64,000 nt of DNA, taken from NCBI RefSeq assembly GCF_030693625.1, contig NZ_JAUYAF010000070.1, forward strand, positions 62,001-126,000, read 5' to 3'. The notes beneath the pieces were generated by a model. It did no database searches. It saw nothing but the letters and a program-made list of their open reading frames with translations, and had not been told where the DNA came from. Position numbers and translations under genes: made by a program. Shown here one piece after another: positions 50,610-60,086 of the stretch (position 1 is the first letter of the stretch; every line of letters begins with the position of its first letter). The DNA is from Phenylobacterium sp. (GTDB lineage Bacteria > Pseudomonadota > Alphaproteobacteria > Caulobacterales > Caulobacteraceae).

Positions 50610-52148
50610 ATGCATCCGGCCACCCACGCCAAGACCCATCCCGACCGCGCTGCCTACATCATGGCGGGAACCGGGGAGACGGTGACCTACAGGCAGCTGG
50701 ACGACCGCTCCAACCAGGGCGCGCAGCTTTTCCGGTCCCTTGGCCTCGTGACCGGCGACGTCATCGCCATCCTGATGGACAATAGCCCGCGCTTCTTCGA
50801 GATCGCCTGGGCCGCCCAGCGTTCAGGGCTCTACTACGCCTGCATCTCGTCCAAGCTGACCGCGGGCGAGATCGACTACATCATGAAGGACTGCGCCGCG
50901 AAGCTGCTGGTGACCTCGGCGGGGATTGGGCCGGTGATCGACGAAGTGCCGGCCCTGCTGCCGGGCGTGCGGCTCTACATGGTGGGGGATGCGCGGGCGC
51001 CCTACGAGAGCTTCGAGGCCGCTCGGGACAAGATGCCGGCCACGCCGGTGGCTGACGAGACCGCCGGCCGCGACATGCTCTACTCATCGGGCACCACCGG
51101 CCGCCCCAAGGGAATCAAGCCGCCCCTGACCGGCGGACCGATCGACGAGGCGGGCGGCGTGGCGAACCTCGCGGCCGGCCTGTTCGGATTCAAGCCTGAC
51201 AGCGTCTACATCTCGCCCGCCCCGCTCTATCACGCGGCCCCGCTGCGCTGGTGCATGGCCGTTCATCAGCTGGGCGGCACGGTGATCGTGATGGAGAAGT
51301 TCGATCCTGAGGCGATGCTGGCCCTGATCGAGAAGTACAAGGTCGACGTCGGCCAGTTCGTACCTACCCACTTCGTGCGCATGCTGAAGCTGCCGGAAGA
51401 GGTGCGCACCCGGTACGACGTGTCCTCCATGCGCTCGGCGGTGCATGCCGCCGCCCCCTGCCCCATCCCCGTGAAGGAACAGATGCTGGCCTGGTGGGGC
51501 CCGGTGATCCACGAGTACTACGCTGGGTCAGAGGGCAACGGCTTCTGCTATGTCGGCCCGCACGACTGGCTGACCCACAAGGGCACCGTGGGCCGCGCGA
51601 TCCTGGGCGAAGCCAAGATCGTCGGCGAGGAGGGCGAGGAATTGCCGCCCCGCAGCGAAGGCACGGTCTATTTCGCCGGCGGCGCGCCGCTGACCTATCA
51701 CAACGCGCCCGACAAGATCGCCGAGAACACCAACCAGCACGGCTGGACGACGCTGGGCGATGTGGGCTGGCTGGACGAGGAGGGCTTCCTCTACCTCACC
51801 GACCGCAAGAGCTTTATGATCATCTCCGGCGGGGTGAACATCTATCCGCAGGAACTCGAGAACCTGCTGATCACCCACCCCAAGGTGGCCGACGCCGCCG
51901 TGGTGGGCGCGCCGCACGAGGAGATGGGCGAACAGGTGGCCGCGGTGATCCAGCCGATGAACTGGGACGAGGCCGGCGACGCCCTGAAAGACGAGCTGAT
52001 GGCCTTCTGCCGGGCCAACCTGTCCCACGTGAAGTCGCCGCGCATCCTCGACTTCATGCAGGAACTGCCGCGCCACCCTACCGGCAAGCTCTACAAGCGC
52101 CTGATCCGCGACGCCTACTGGGGCAAGGAAGGCTCCAAGATCGTCTAG
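50610..52148 (+). CDS. Acyl-CoA synthetase (AMP-forming)
   Basis: A 512-residue member of the adenylate-forming family. The P-loop-like motif LYSSGTTGRPKGIK is at ~158, A5 is YAGSEGNGFCY, A7 is WTTLGDVGWLDEEGFLYLTDRKSFMIISGGVNIYPQELEN, and the C-terminal K is in PTGKLYKRLIR. It makes acyl-AMP and then acyl-CoA. The chain or aryl specificity is unknown. It diverges from the crotonase and is followed on the same strand by a methyltransferase and a MaoC hydratase, so a degradative pathway is likely. ATG at 50610. Confidence 0.92.
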   Translation: MHPATHAKTHPDRAAYIMAGTGETVTYRQLDDRSNQGAQLFRSLGLVTGDVIAILMDNSPRFFEIAWAAQRSGLYYACISSKLTAGEIDYIMKDCAAKLLVTSAGIGPVIDEVPALLPGVRLYMVGDARAPYESFEAARDKMPATPVADETAGRDMLYSSGTTGRPKGIKPPLTGGPIDEAGGVANLAAGLFGFKPDSVYISPAPLYHAAPLRWCMAVHQLGGTVIVMEKFDPEAMLALIEKYKVDVGQFVPTHFVRMLKLPEEVRTRYDVSSMRSAVHAAAPCPIPVKEQMLAWWGPVIHEYYAGSEGNGFCYVGPHDWLTHKGTVGRAILGEAKIVGEEGEELPPRSEGTVYFAGGAPLTYHNAPDKIAENTNQHGWTTLGDVGWLDEEGFLYLTDRKSFMIISGGVNIYPQELENLLITHPKVADAAVVGAPHEEMGEQVAAVIQPMNWDEAGDALKDELMAFCRANLSHVKSPRILDFMQELPRHPTGKLYKRLIRDAYWGKEGSKIV

Positions 52149-52216
52149 ACCGCCCCGGCATAAGGTGTAGTCTGGCTACAGCATGAGCCTCCGGACCCGC
52201 CTCGCCCAGAACGTAG

Positions 52217-52238
52217 CCAATCCCTCTCCGGGGATTGG
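52217..52238 (+). terminator. Weak stem-loop after the acyl-CoA synthetase
   Basis: CCAATCCC (52217-52224) pairs with GGGATTGG (52231-52238) across a 6-base loop. No T-run follows, so termination is uncertain. Confidence 0.35.
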
Positions 52239-52341
52239 GCGCGCGCGAGTCTAGACAGACCTCTTCGCTCACCGATCCCCCGCAAGCCTGCGGATGGATC
52301 GGTCACCCCCTCTCCATCCGCGTTCCAAGATGGAGACAGAC

Positions 52342-53031
52342 ATGACCCAACCCGACTGGTGGTACGACGACCTCAAGCAGGTCGGCCTCGATTTCGAGGA
52401 CGACGTCCAGGTCGCGACCTATGACGCCCGCCAGGGCGGCGACCTGGCCGCCGACCGCGCCCTGCTCTCCGGGCTGGGGGTGACCCGTGAGACCGCGTTG
52501 GCCGATATCGGCTGTGGCACCGGCATCCTGGCCTGCGCCGCCGGCGGCATGGCCCGCTCGGTCCGGGCCATCGACGTCTCCGACACCATGCTCAACGCCG
52601 CCCGGACCCGAGCCCGCGAGATGGGCGTGACCAACATCACCTTCGAGCTCGGCGGCTTCCTGACCTTCCCGGCCTCCGGTGACCTGGACCTGATCATCAC
52701 CAAGAACGCCCTGCACCACCTGCCCGACATGTGGAAGTCCGTGGCCCTGACCCGTATGCGCGACGCCCTGAAGCCCGGCGGGCGGATCTACATTCGCGAC
52801 GTGGCCTTCAACTGCACTCCCGACGCCATCCCGCGCACGGTGGAGAGCTGGATCGGCTGGATGACGCGAGAGACCGGCTACAGCCGCGAGGACGTCGCCT
52901 GCCATGTGCGGGAGGAGCACTCGACCTTCGGCTGGATCCTGGCCCGGATGATCGACGACGCCGGCTTCCGGCTGCTCAGCCGCACCCATGACGGGGTCTA
53001 TGCGACCTTCCTGGCCGAGGCGGTCGCCTGA
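52342..53031 (+). CDS. Class I SAM-dependent methyltransferase
   Basis: A 229-residue methyltransferase. Motif I is LADIGCGTGILACAAGG, motif II is VRAIDVSDTMLNAARTRA, then DLDLIITKNALHHLPDMWKSVALTRMRDALKPGGRIYIRDV, the typical Methyltransf_11/25 layout. ATG at 52342 was chosen for GGAG 6 bases upstream. It lies downstream of the acyl-CoA synthetase and upstream of the MaoC gene. The substrate is not readable; a role in modifying an intermediate of the neighbouring pathway is only inference. Confidence 0.85.
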   Translation: MTQPDWWYDDLKQVGLDFEDDVQVATYDARQGGDLAADRALLSGLGVTRETALADIGCGTGILACAAGGMARSVRAIDVSDTMLNAARTRAREMGVTNITFELGGFLTFPASGDLDLIITKNALHHLPDMWKSVALTRMRDALKPGGRIYIRDVAFNCTPDAIPRTVESWIGWMTRETGYSREDVACHVREEHSTFGWILARMIDDAGFRLLSRTHDGVYATFLAEAVA

Positions 53032-53100
53032 TCTGGCTTCCACTGGCGGCTGTCACCCTCTAGAGGTCGAACACCTGTTTCAAAGACGAGGACGAGAAAT

Positions 53101-53550
53101 ATGAACCCCGTGGAATTCAAGGATCTGCCCGGTCTGGTTGGCCAGGAGACCGGCGTGTCCGACTGGCTGGAGATCACCCAGGAGCGCGTGAACCAGTTCG
53201 CCGAGGCCACGGGTGACCACCAGTGGATCCACGTCGACGTGGAGCGGGCCAACCGCGAAATGGGCGGCCCCATCGCTCACGGCTACCTGACCCTGTCGCT
53301 GCTGCCCTTCCTGGGCGGTGGACTGATGCCGGTGAAGGGCGTCACCCGCGGGATCAACTACGGCTCCGACAAGGTGCGCTTCGTGAACATGGTCCGGGTC
53401 GGCAAGCGCGTGCGTCTGCGCCAGAAGCTGATCGGCGTCGACGCCAAGGCCGGCGGCGTCCAGATCCGCATGGAATGCACCATCGAGATCGAAGGCGAGG
53501 AAAAGCCCGCCTGCATCGCCGAGACCCTGTCCCTGCTGTACGGGGCGTAA
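53101..53550 (+). CDS. MaoC-family (R)-enoyl-CoA hydratase
   Basis: A 149-residue hot-dog-fold hydratase. The hydratase-2 motif FAEATGDHQWIHVDVERANREMGGPIAHGYLTLSLLPF contains the catalytic Asp and His. YGSDKVRFVNMVRVGKRVRLRQKL follows. The enzyme hydrates trans-2-enoyl-CoA to (R)-3-hydroxyacyl-CoA. It sits 69 bases after the methyltransferase and near the acyl-CoA synthetase and crotonase, supporting an acyl-CoA catabolic set. AGGACGAGAAAT precedes the ATG. Confidence 0.92.
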   Translation: MNPVEFKDLPGLVGQETGVSDWLEITQERVNQFAEATGDHQWIHVDVERANREMGGPIAHGYLTLSLLPFLGGGLMPVKGVTRGINYGSDKVRFVNMVRVGKRVRLRQKLIGVDAKAGGVQIRMECTIEIEGEEKPACIAETLSLLYGA

Positions 53551-53575
53551 GAGCTGCAACGGCCCTCCCTGCCTT

Positions 53576-53596
53576 CGGGCGGGGAGGTTCCGCCCG
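53576..53596 (+). terminator. Candidate stem-loop between convergent genes
   Basis: CGGGCGG (53576-53582) pairs with CCGCCCG (53590-53596) across a 7-base loop, between the MaoC stop and the protease stop. No T-run; it may be shared by both transcripts. Confidence 0.35.
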
Positions 53597-54427
53597 CTAC
53601 CAGTCGGGCGAGACAGCCTCTTCGGCCGAGGCCGCCTTGGCGCCCGTGAAGACCTCATTGGAAGCCGTGGTCACCGGGGCATAGGGATTCTCCACCAGAC
53701 CGATGGTCTCGCGGATGTATTTGGCCTGGGTGACGATCCCGATCTCCAGGCGCTCATTGTTCAGTTCTACCTGCTGGGTCAGCAGGCCCGCGATGAACTG
53801 GGCGGGCTGGGCCTCGGTGGCGCCCGAACGGCGGCGCGAATTGTCGGCCATGAACACCGGTCCGCCGGAGTTGCCCGGGAAGACGCTGAAGTCGAGCAGG
53901 AAGGTCGGGAAGACCTTGGCCGGCGCGATGGGATAGGAGGCCACGCGGCCGGCGCGCAGAATCGGGAAGCCGGCCCGGTTGGCCGCCAGGCCGCGGGGAA
54001 AGCCGAGCGCCATCATCTCGTCGCCCGCGCCCACCTTCAGCGAGGCGAAGGTCTGATCGTCGGCCAGCCAACTCAGCGGAATGGCGGCCTTGGCGAACTG
54101 CTCGGGCGCCGTGATCGAGATGGCGGCCACGTCGCGGGACGGATGGTGGGTCCAGAGTTCCCGGCCCGCGGAGTCGCGGATCTTCAGGGTCTGGGGCGAA
54201 TAGGTCCAGGAGCCGTCGGGATTCTCGATCCGGTAGCCGATGCGGGCTTCGGCGCCAGGCATCTTGGCCAGGACGTGGTTGGCGGTGACGAGAACGGTGC
54301 GGGGCTGGCCATCGGGGCTCAGCGACTGGATCAGGAAGCCGGTGCCGACCGTGCGAGTGCCGTCCCCGAGGGGCTGCTCCAACTGCACCGTCGCGTGGAT
54401 CAGTTCCACGGATAGGTCATAGACCAT
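53597..54427 (-). CDS. Trypsin-like serine protease without a signal peptide
   Basis: A 276-residue chymotrypsin-fold protease. The triad is H51 (LVTANHVLAK), D99 (HPSRDVAAISI) and S187 (FSVFPGNSGGPVFMA). Unlike DegP it has no PDZ domain, and the start MVYDLSVELIHATVQL shows no signal peptide, so it appears cytoplasmic unless a start was missed. The tail (~255-276) is Ala/Glu-rich. It diverges from the oligopeptidase B gene; both being peptidases in the same compartment may be meaningful. ATG at 54427. Confidence 0.87.
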   Translation of the reverse strand: MVYDLSVELIHATVQLEQPLGDGTRTVGTGFLIQSLSPDGQPRTVLVTANHVLAKMPGAEARIGYRIENPDGSWTYSPQTLKIRDSAGRELWTHHPSRDVAAISITAPEQFAKAAIPLSWLADDQTFASLKVGAGDEMMALGFPRGLAANRAGFPILRAGRVASYPIAPAKVFPTFLLDFSVFPGNSGGPVFMADNSRRRSGATEAQPAQFIAGLLTQQVELNNERLEIGIVTQAKYIRETIGLVENPYAPVTTASNEVFTGAKAASAEEAVSPDW

Positions 54428-54594
54428 CGACGTCCCCGAAAAATTTCTGCAACTCGCGGAACCAACTAGCGGGATACTTCCTTAAGAAGGTCGTTAACGC
54501 AAAGTCCGATCTGCACTCGAGGCCCGCGCCATGTTGCCGCGTGGCCTCAGCGTTACGCCTTGAGAGCGTCCCGCGCCTGGGCCATCTAACAGGG

Positions 54595-56679
54595 ATGACC
54601 CGCCCCACTCCCCCCGTCGCCCGGCGTGAGCCGAAGTCCATCACCCAACTCGGCCGCACGCGCGTCGATGACTACGCCTGGATGAAGGACGAGAACTGGA
54701 AGGACGTCCTTCGCGACCCCAAGGTCCTGCGGGCCGACATCCGCGATCACCTGGACGCCGAGAACGCCTATACCAAGGCCCTGCTGGACGACCCCACCAA
54801 GGCGCTTCAGGAGGCGCTGTTCGCCGAGATGAAGGGGCGGATCAAGGAGGACGATTCGTCGGTGCCGGCCTCGGACGGCGCCTGGGACTACTATGTCCGC
54901 TACGAGATGGGGGCCGAGCATCCGATCCATGGCCGCCGTCCGCGCGGCCGCACCGACGGCGAAGTCGTGCTGCTGGACGAGGAGACGCTCTCGAAGGGCA
55001 AGGCCTTCTTCCAGGTCGGCGCGGCCCACCACAGCCCCGACCATCGCCTCTACGCCTGGGCGGCCGACGAGCAGGGGTCGGAGTACTACACGATCCGCAT
55101 CAAGGACCTGGCCACCGGCGAGACCTTGGCCTTCGAGATTGAGAGCGCCTATGGCGACTTCACCTTCTCCCCCGACAGCCAGTGGCTGTTCTGGATCTGG
55201 CGCGACGAGAACGCCCGGCCCTCCAAGGTCTATCGCCGTCCGGCCCGCGGTGGCGAGGACGTCCTGGTCTATGAGGAGGCCGACGACGGCATGTTCCTGG
55301 GGGTCGGGACCACCTCGGACGACAGTCACGTCGTGGTCCATGTGGGCAATCAGGAGACCACCGAGATCTGGCTGATCCCAGCCAGCGATCCGACCCGGCC
55401 GCCCTTCGTGGCCGAGCCTCGCCGGGTAGGGGTGAAGTATGAGCTGGACCACTGGACCGACCGCTGGGTGATCCGCACCAACGACGACGGGGCGGTGGAC
55501 TTCAAGCTGGCAGCCAGCACCGCCGAGATTCCGGCAAGGTCCACCTGGACCGACTTCGTCCCTCACCAGCCGGGCCACTACGTCACCGGCTTCTCAGCCT
55601 ATGCCGGCCACCTGGTGCGGCTGGAGCGGGTGAACGCCAACGACCGCATCGTGGTCATGGCGCGCGGCGGCGGCGAGCATGAGATCGTCTTCGACGAGGA
55701 GGCCTGCGCGCTCTCGCTGAGCGGCGGCTACGAGTACGACACCACCGTCACCCGCTTCATCTACCAGTCCCCGACCACGCCCCGGCAGTGGTTCGACTAC
55801 GACATGGCCAGCCGCGAGCGGACCCTGCGCAAGACCCAGGAGATCCCCTCCGGCCACGATCCGGCCAAGTACGTCGCGCGCCGCCTGACGGCCACGGCGG
55901 CGGATGGCGCCGAGGTTCCGATCACCGTCCTGATGCTGCAGGACACGCCCCTCGACGGCTCGGCGCCCCTGCTGCTCTACGGCTACGGCGCCTATGGCCA
56001 TGCCATGGAACCCAGCTTCTCGATCCGCAATCTGAGCCTGGTGGATCGCGGCTGGATCTGGGCCACGGCCCATGTGCGCGGCGGGTCCGACAAGGGCTGG
56101 GGCTGGTTCCTGGACGGGCGCAAGGAGAAGAAGCCCAACAGCTTCACCGACTTCATCGCCTGCGCCGAGCACCTGTCTGCTGAGGGATACGGCAAGGCCG
56201 GGAAGATGGTGGCCTATGGCGGCTCGGCCGGCGGCATGCTGATGGGGGCCATCGCCAACCTGCGGCCCGACCTGTGGGCCGGGGTGATCGCCGCCGTACC
56301 CTTCGTCGACGTGCTGAACACCATGAGCGACACCACCCTTCCGCTGACGCCACCGGAGTGGCCCGAGTGGGGCAACCCGCTGGAGGACGAGGCGGCCTAC
56401 GACACCATCGCGGCCTACAGCCCCTACGACCAAGTGGCCCCCCGGCCCTATCCGCCGGTGCTGGCGACGGGCGGCCTGTCGGACCCCCGCGTCACCTACT
56501 GGGAGCCCCAGAAATGGGTCGCCAGGCTGCGTCAGGTCTCGACCTCCGACGCCCCCATCCTGCTCAAGATCAACATGGACGCGGGCCACGGCGGCGCCTC
56601 AGGGCGGTTCGACTTCCTCAAGGAGATCGCGCTCGACTACGCCTTCGCCATCTGGGCCGTGGACAGGGGTTGGGAATGA
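54595..56679 (+). CDS. ptrB: Oligopeptidase B (S9A prolyl oligopeptidase family)
   Basis: A 694-residue cytosolic endopeptidase cutting short peptides after Arg/Lys. The beta-propeller covers ~70-400. The alpha/beta-hydrolase domain has S544 in YGGSAGGML, D630 in GLSDPRVTYWEP and H665 in DAGHGGASGRF. PPVARREPKSITQLGRTRVDDYAWMKDENW is the usual opening. ATG at 54595, with AGGG directly upstream, was chosen over the longer frame. The stop overlaps the start of the GNAT gene (ATGA), so the two are cotranslated. Confidence 0.95.
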   Translation: MTRPTPPVARREPKSITQLGRTRVDDYAWMKDENWKDVLRDPKVLRADIRDHLDAENAYTKALLDDPTKALQEALFAEMKGRIKEDDSSVPASDGAWDYYVRYEMGAEHPIHGRRPRGRTDGEVVLLDEETLSKGKAFFQVGAAHHSPDHRLYAWAADEQGSEYYTIRIKDLATGETLAFEIESAYGDFTFSPDSQWLFWIWRDENARPSKVYRRPARGGEDVLVYEEADDGMFLGVGTTSDDSHVVVHVGNQETTEIWLIPASDPTRPPFVAEPRRVGVKYELDHWTDRWVIRTNDDGAVDFKLAASTAEIPARSTWTDFVPHQPGHYVTGFSAYAGHLVRLERVNANDRIVVMARGGGEHEIVFDEEACALSLSGGYEYDTTVTRFIYQSPTTPRQWFDYDMASRERTLRKTQEIPSGHDPAKYVARRLTATAADGAEVPITVLMLQDTPLDGSAPLLLYGYGAYGHAMEPSFSIRNLSLVDRGWIWATAHVRGGSDKGWGWFLDGRKEKKPNSFTDFIACAEHLSAEGYGKAGKMVAYGGSAGGMLMGAIANLRPDLWAGVIAAVPFVDVLNTMSDTTLPLTPPEWPEWGNPLEDEAAYDTIAAYSPYDQVAPRPYPPVLATGGLSDPRVTYWEPQKWVARLRQVSTSDAPILLKINMDAGHGGASGRFDFLKEIALDYAFAIWAVDRGWE

Positions 56680-57221
56680 TCGTCAGGCCATCGACTGCGG
56701 CCGATGCGGAGGCCCTGGCGGCCATCTACGGGCACGACGTGCTGCACGGCTTCGGCACCTTCGAGGAGGTCCCGCCAAGCCCTGCGGAGATGGCTCAGCG
56801 CCGTCTGGCCATCGTCGAGCGGGGCCTGCCGCACGTGGTGGCTGAGGAAGGCGGCCGGGTTCTAGGCTTCGCCTATGCGGGGCTGTTCCGGCCTCGCGCG
56901 GCCTACCGGTTCACGGTGGAGGACAGCGTCTATGTCGCCCCCGACGCTCACGGCCGTGGAGTGGGCAAGGCCGTGCTGACGGAGGTGCTGGCGGCTTGCG
57001 AGGCCCTGGGCCTGCGGCAGGTGATGGCGGTGATTGGCGACAGCGGCAACGCCGGGTCCATCGGCCTGCACACCTCGCTCGGCTTCGAGCCCGCCGGGGT
57101 CTGTCGCAGCGTCGGCTTCAAGCACGGGCGCTGGGTCGACACCGTCTGGATGCAGAAGCCCCTCAACGGCGGCGATACCAGTCCGCCGGCCGCCGAGGGC
57201 CTGGCCCTGACCGGGCACTAA
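56676..57221 (+). CDS. GNAT acetyltransferase, phosphinothricin-acetyltransferase-like
   Basis: A 181-residue N-acetyltransferase. [39 protein letters not shown] matches the PAT/bar class; the acetyl-CoA loop [21 protein letters not shown] has the R-G-x-G-x-G/A signature; [34 protein letters not shown] completes motif B. It could acetylate glufosinate-like or amino-acid substrates such as methionine sulfone. It overlaps ptrB by 4 bases at the start and the convergent copA by 4 at the stop. Confidence 0.88.
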   Translation: MIVRPSTAADAEALAAIYGHDVLHGFGTFEEVPPSPAEMAQRRLAIVERGLPHVVAEEGGRVLGFAYAGLFRPRAAYRFTVEDSVYVAPDAHGRGVGKAVLTEVLAACEALGLRQVMAVIGDSGNAGSIGLHTSLGFEPAGVCRSVGFKHGRWVDTVWMQKPLNGGDTSPPAAEGLALTGH

Positions 57222-59509
57222 AGCCTGGTCAGCCTCAGGCGCAGGGCGTTGGAGATCACGCTCACCGAGGACAGCGACATGGCCGCCGCGGCGATCGCCG
57301 GGGTCAGCAGCAGACCGAACGCGGGGTAGAGCACGCCGGCCGCGATCGGCACGCCCAGGGCGTTGTAGACAAAGGCCAGCACCAGGTTCTGGCGGATGTT
57401 GCTCATCACCGCGCGCGACAGCCGCCGCGCGCGCAGCAGGGCCGCGAGGTCGCCGCGCAGCAGGGTGATGCCGGCGCTCTCGATGGCCACGTCCGATCCG
57501 GCGCCCATGGCCACGCCGACGTCGGCGGCGGCGAGCGCCGGGGCGTCATTGACCCCGTCGCCGGCCATGGCCACCACCCGGCCTTCGGCCCGCAGGCGGT
57601 GAACCACGTCGGCCTTCTGGCCGGGCAGGACCTCGGCCTCGACCTCGGAGATCCCCAGCCGGTCCGCCACCGCCTGGGCCGTCACCCGGTTGTCGCCGGT
57701 GAGCATGACCACCCGCACGCCCTGCTCGCGCAGCTGGGCCACCACCTCTGCGGCGTTGGGCTTGATCGGGTCGGAGATGCCGATCAGGCCGGCCAGGGCG
57801 CCGTCCACCGCCACGAAGATCCCCGTCGCGCCGGTTCCCCGCAGGGCCTGGGCGGCGGCGCTCAGCGGACCGGTGTCGATCCCCGACTCGGCCAGGAAGC
57901 GGTCGCTGCCGATGGCCAGGCTGCGGCCTTCCACCGAGCCGGTGACACCCTTGCCGACGGGGGAGTTGAAGTCCTGCGCCTCGCCCAGGGCAAGGCCGCG
58001 GTCGACGGCCGCGCGGACCACGGCCTCGGCCAGGGGATGCTCGCTGCCCCGCTCCAGGCTGGCGGCCAGGCGCAGCAGGTCGGCCTCCGCAAAGCCTTGC
58101 GCCACATGGATCTCGGTCACGGCGGGGCGCCCCTCGGTGAGGGTGCCGGTCTTGTCCACCACCAGGGTGTCGACCTTCTCCAGCCGCTCCAGGGCCTCAG
58201 CGTTCTTGATCAGCACACCCGTCTGGGCCCCGCGTCCGACGCCCACCATGATCGACATGGGGGTGGCCAGGCCGAGGGCGCAGGGGCAGGCGATGATCAG
58301 CACCGAGACGGCGGCCACCAGGGCGTGGGCCAGGCGAGGATCGGGTCCCAGCAGCCACCAGGCGGCGAAGGCGGCCAGGGCCGCGGCGATGACGGCCGGC
58401 ACGAACCAGGCCGAGACCTGGTCGGCCAGGCGCTGGATCGGGGCGCGGCTGCGCTGGGCCTGGGCGACCATCTGCACGATCTGGGACAGCAGGGTGTCGG
58501 CGCCCACCTTGTCGGCCCGCAGGATGAAGGCGCCGGTCTTGTTGATGGCCCCGGCCACCAGGCGGTCGCCAGGCGCCTTGTCCACCGGCAGGGACTCGCC
58601 GGTGACCAGGGCCTCGTCCACCGCGCCCGAGCCCTCCAGCACCTCGCCGTCCACCGGGACCTTCTCGCCGGGGCGCACCCGGAGGCGGTCGCCGACCGCG
58701 ATCTGGTCGACCGCCACGTCCTCGTCGGTCCCGTCCGGGCGCAGGCGCCGCGCGGTCTTGGGGGCCAGGGTGAGCAGGGCCTTGATGGCGCCCGAGGTCT
58801 GCTCACGGGCCCGCAGCTCCAGCACCTGGCCCAGCAGGACCAGCACGACGATGACCGCGGCGGCCTCGAAATAGAGCGGCGGCTCCCCCATCGAGCCTTT
58901 GAAATCATTGGGAATGAGGCCCGGGAACAGGGTGGCGAAGGTCGAGTAGAGCCAGGCGGTCCCGGCCCCAAGCGCGATCAGGGTGAACATGTTGAGGTGG
59001 CCCGACCGCAGGCTGGCGGCGCCCCGCTGGAAGAAGGGCCAGCCGGCCCAGAGCACCACCGGGGTCGCCAGCAGCAGCTGGATCCAGCTGTTCCAGGCCA
59101 TGGGCCAGGGGGTGGCCAGGCCCATCAGGTGTCCCCCCATCTCGAGGAAGAAGATCGGGGCGGTCAGGGCCGCGCCGACCCAGAAGCGGCGGGTGAAGTC
59201 CACCAGCTCCGGATTGGGGCCGTGGTCCAGGCTGACCAGGTCGGGCTCCAGGGCCATGCCGCAGATCGGGCAGGACCCCGGCCCCTCCTGGCGGATCTCC
59301 GGGTGCATGGGGCAGGTGTAGATCGTGCCCGGCGGGGGCGGCGGCTCGGGCTCCCGCTCGCCCAGGTACTTGCCCGGATCGGCGGCGAACTTGGTCTTGC
59401 AGCCGGCGGAGCAGAAGCCGAATTCCACCCCGTCGTGGACGTGGCGGTGGGTGTCGGTCTTCACCGTCATGCCGCAGACGGGGTCGATCAGGGGGGCTTG
59501 CTCGGACAT
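57218..59509 (-). CDS. copA: Copper-exporting P1B-type ATPase
   Basis: A 763-residue heavy-metal ATPase. The N-terminus has a YHS domain (IDPVCGMTV...FCSAGC, ~7-47) and a heavy-metal-binding [21 protein letters not shown] segment (~64-87) instead of HMA domains. Membrane core with CPC in [14 protein letters not shown]452 in [11 protein letters not shown] and [13 protein letters not shown] plus the CsoR operators point to Cu(I). ATG at 59509 was chosen because the longer frame crosses the promoter. It diverges from csoR and overlaps the GNAT gene tail to tail by 4 bases. Confidence 0.93.
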   Translation of the reverse strand: MSEQAPLIDPVCGMTVKTDTHRHVHDGVEFGFCSAGCKTKFAADPGKYLGEREPEPPPPPGTIYTCPMHPEIRQEGPGSCPICGMALEPDLVSLDHGPNPELVDFTRRFWVGAALTAPIFFLEMGGHLMGLATPWPMAWNSWIQLLLATPVVLWAGWPFFQRGAASLRSGHLNMFTLIALGAGTAWLYSTFATLFPGLIPNDFKGSMGEPPLYFEAAAVIVVLVLLGQVLELRAREQTSGAIKALLTLAPKTARRLRPDGTDEDVAVDQIAVGDRLRVRPGEKVPVDGEVLEGSGAVDEALVTGESLPVDKAPGDRLVAGAINKTGAFILRADKVGADTLLSQIVQMVAQAQRSRAPIQRLADQVSAWFVPAVIAAALAAFAAWWLLGPDPRLAHALVAAVSVLIIACPCALGLATPMSIMVGVGRGAQTGVLIKNAEALERLEKVDTLVVDKTGTLTEGRPAVTEIHVAQGFAEADLLRLAASLERGSEHPLAEAVVRAAVDRGLALGEAQDFNSPVGKGVTGSVEGRSLAIGSDRFLAESGIDTGPLSAAAQALRGTGATGIFVAVDGALAGLIGISDPIKPNAAEVVAQLREQGVRVVMLTGDNRVTAQAVADRLGISEVEAEVLPGQKADVVHRLRAEGRVVAMAGDGVNDAPALAAADVGVAMGAGSDVAIESAGITLLRGDLAALLRARRLSRAVMSNIRQNLVLAFVYNALGVPIAAGVLYPAFGLLLTPAIAAAAMSLSSVSVISNALRLRLTRL

Positions 59510-59510
59510 G

Positions 59511-59537
59511 TCGGTCGCCACGGATGGAGGACAAGGG
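59511..59537 (-). repeat. 27-base repeat directly upstream of copA (copy 2)
   Basis: Differs at 3 of 27 positions from 541-567, upstream of glnE. It sits between the copA start and the CsoR operators, in the copA leader. Confidence 0.5.
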
Positions 59538-59548
59538 TGCTCTGCAGT

Positions 59549-59589
59549 TATACCCCCCAGGGGCATATTGCAATTACCCCCTGGGGGTA
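59549..59589. promoter_or_regulatory. Two CsoR-type copper operators
   Basis: TACCCCCTGGGGGTA at 59575-59589 is a perfect 15-base palindrome with a central T. ATACCCCCCAGGGGCAT at 59550-59566 is a near-match. Both have the C-run/G-run pattern of CsoR operators and lie between divergent copA and csoR. Confidence 0.85.
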
Positions 59590-59601
59590 TATACGGGCGG
59601 C

Positions 59602-59877
59602 ATGAAGCGCGAGAACAAAGCCAAGCTGCAGGGCCGGTTGAGCCGGATCGAGGGCCAGGTGCGCGGCATCGCGCGGATGGTCGACGAAGACCGTTATTGC
59701 ATCGACATCCTCACCCAGCTGCAGGCGGCCCGCGCCGCCCTGGCCAAGGTCGAGACCGAGATGCTGCGCGACCACCTCGGCCATTGCATCGAGGGCGCCA
59801 TCGTCAGCGGCGACGCCGCCGAGCAGCGCCAAAAGGCCAATGAACTCATCACTCTGCTGGAACGCAGCACCCGCTAA
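59602..59877 (+). CDS. csoR: Copper-sensing repressor CsoR
   Basis: A 91-residue helical repressor of the CsoR/RcnR family. The C-H-C Cu(I) ligands are C33 (DRYCIDIL), H58 and C62 ([12 protein letters not shown]), with the same spacing as M. tuberculosis Cso[20 protein letters not shown] opens the fold. Copper would release it from the operators directly upstream and induce copA and itself. ATG at 59602 is preferred to the longer frame, which would run through the operators. Confidence 0.92.
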   Translation: MKRENKAKLQGRLSRIEGQVRGIARMVDEDRYCIDILTQLQAARAALAKVETEMLRDHLGHCIEGAIVSGDAAEQRQKANELITLLERSTR

Positions 59878-59891
59878 GACCCCCCTGCCCC

Positions 59892-60083
59892 ATGAAGGCC
59901 GCCCTCCCCGCCGCCGCCGCCCTCGCGGCGCTGGCCTGGCAAGCCCACGGCCAGGACAGCCACGGCCGACACGCCGCGCACGACGGCCAACATTCGCCGA
60001 CAAGTGACCGTCAGGGTCCCGCCGATCCCCATGCGGGCCACGACATGGCCGGCATGGGGATCGTTCGCTCGAAGGTGGGGTGA
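59892..60083 (+). pseudogene. Short His-rich secreted peptide, probable remnant of a copper-associated outer-membrane gene
   Basis: 63 codons. A good signal peptide (MKAALPAAAALAALAWQAHGQ) leads to a His/Asp-rich stretch with DPHAGHDMAGM, typical of the N-terminus of copper-resistance outer-membrane proteins. Then it jumps to GIVRSKVG and stops. That end resembles the tail GMVFVRLKVG found intact at 63357, so most of the barrel seems deleted. A 28-base repeat shared with 644-671 lies inside it. It could still be a small expressed peptide. Confidence 0.5.
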
Positions 60084-60086
60084 GGG

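Noticed and set aside
54482..54497. TTAA-N8-TTAA between the protease and ptrB, considered as a CtrA box
   Set aside because: The spacing is one base longer than the TTAA-N7-TTAA consensus and the flanks do not match.
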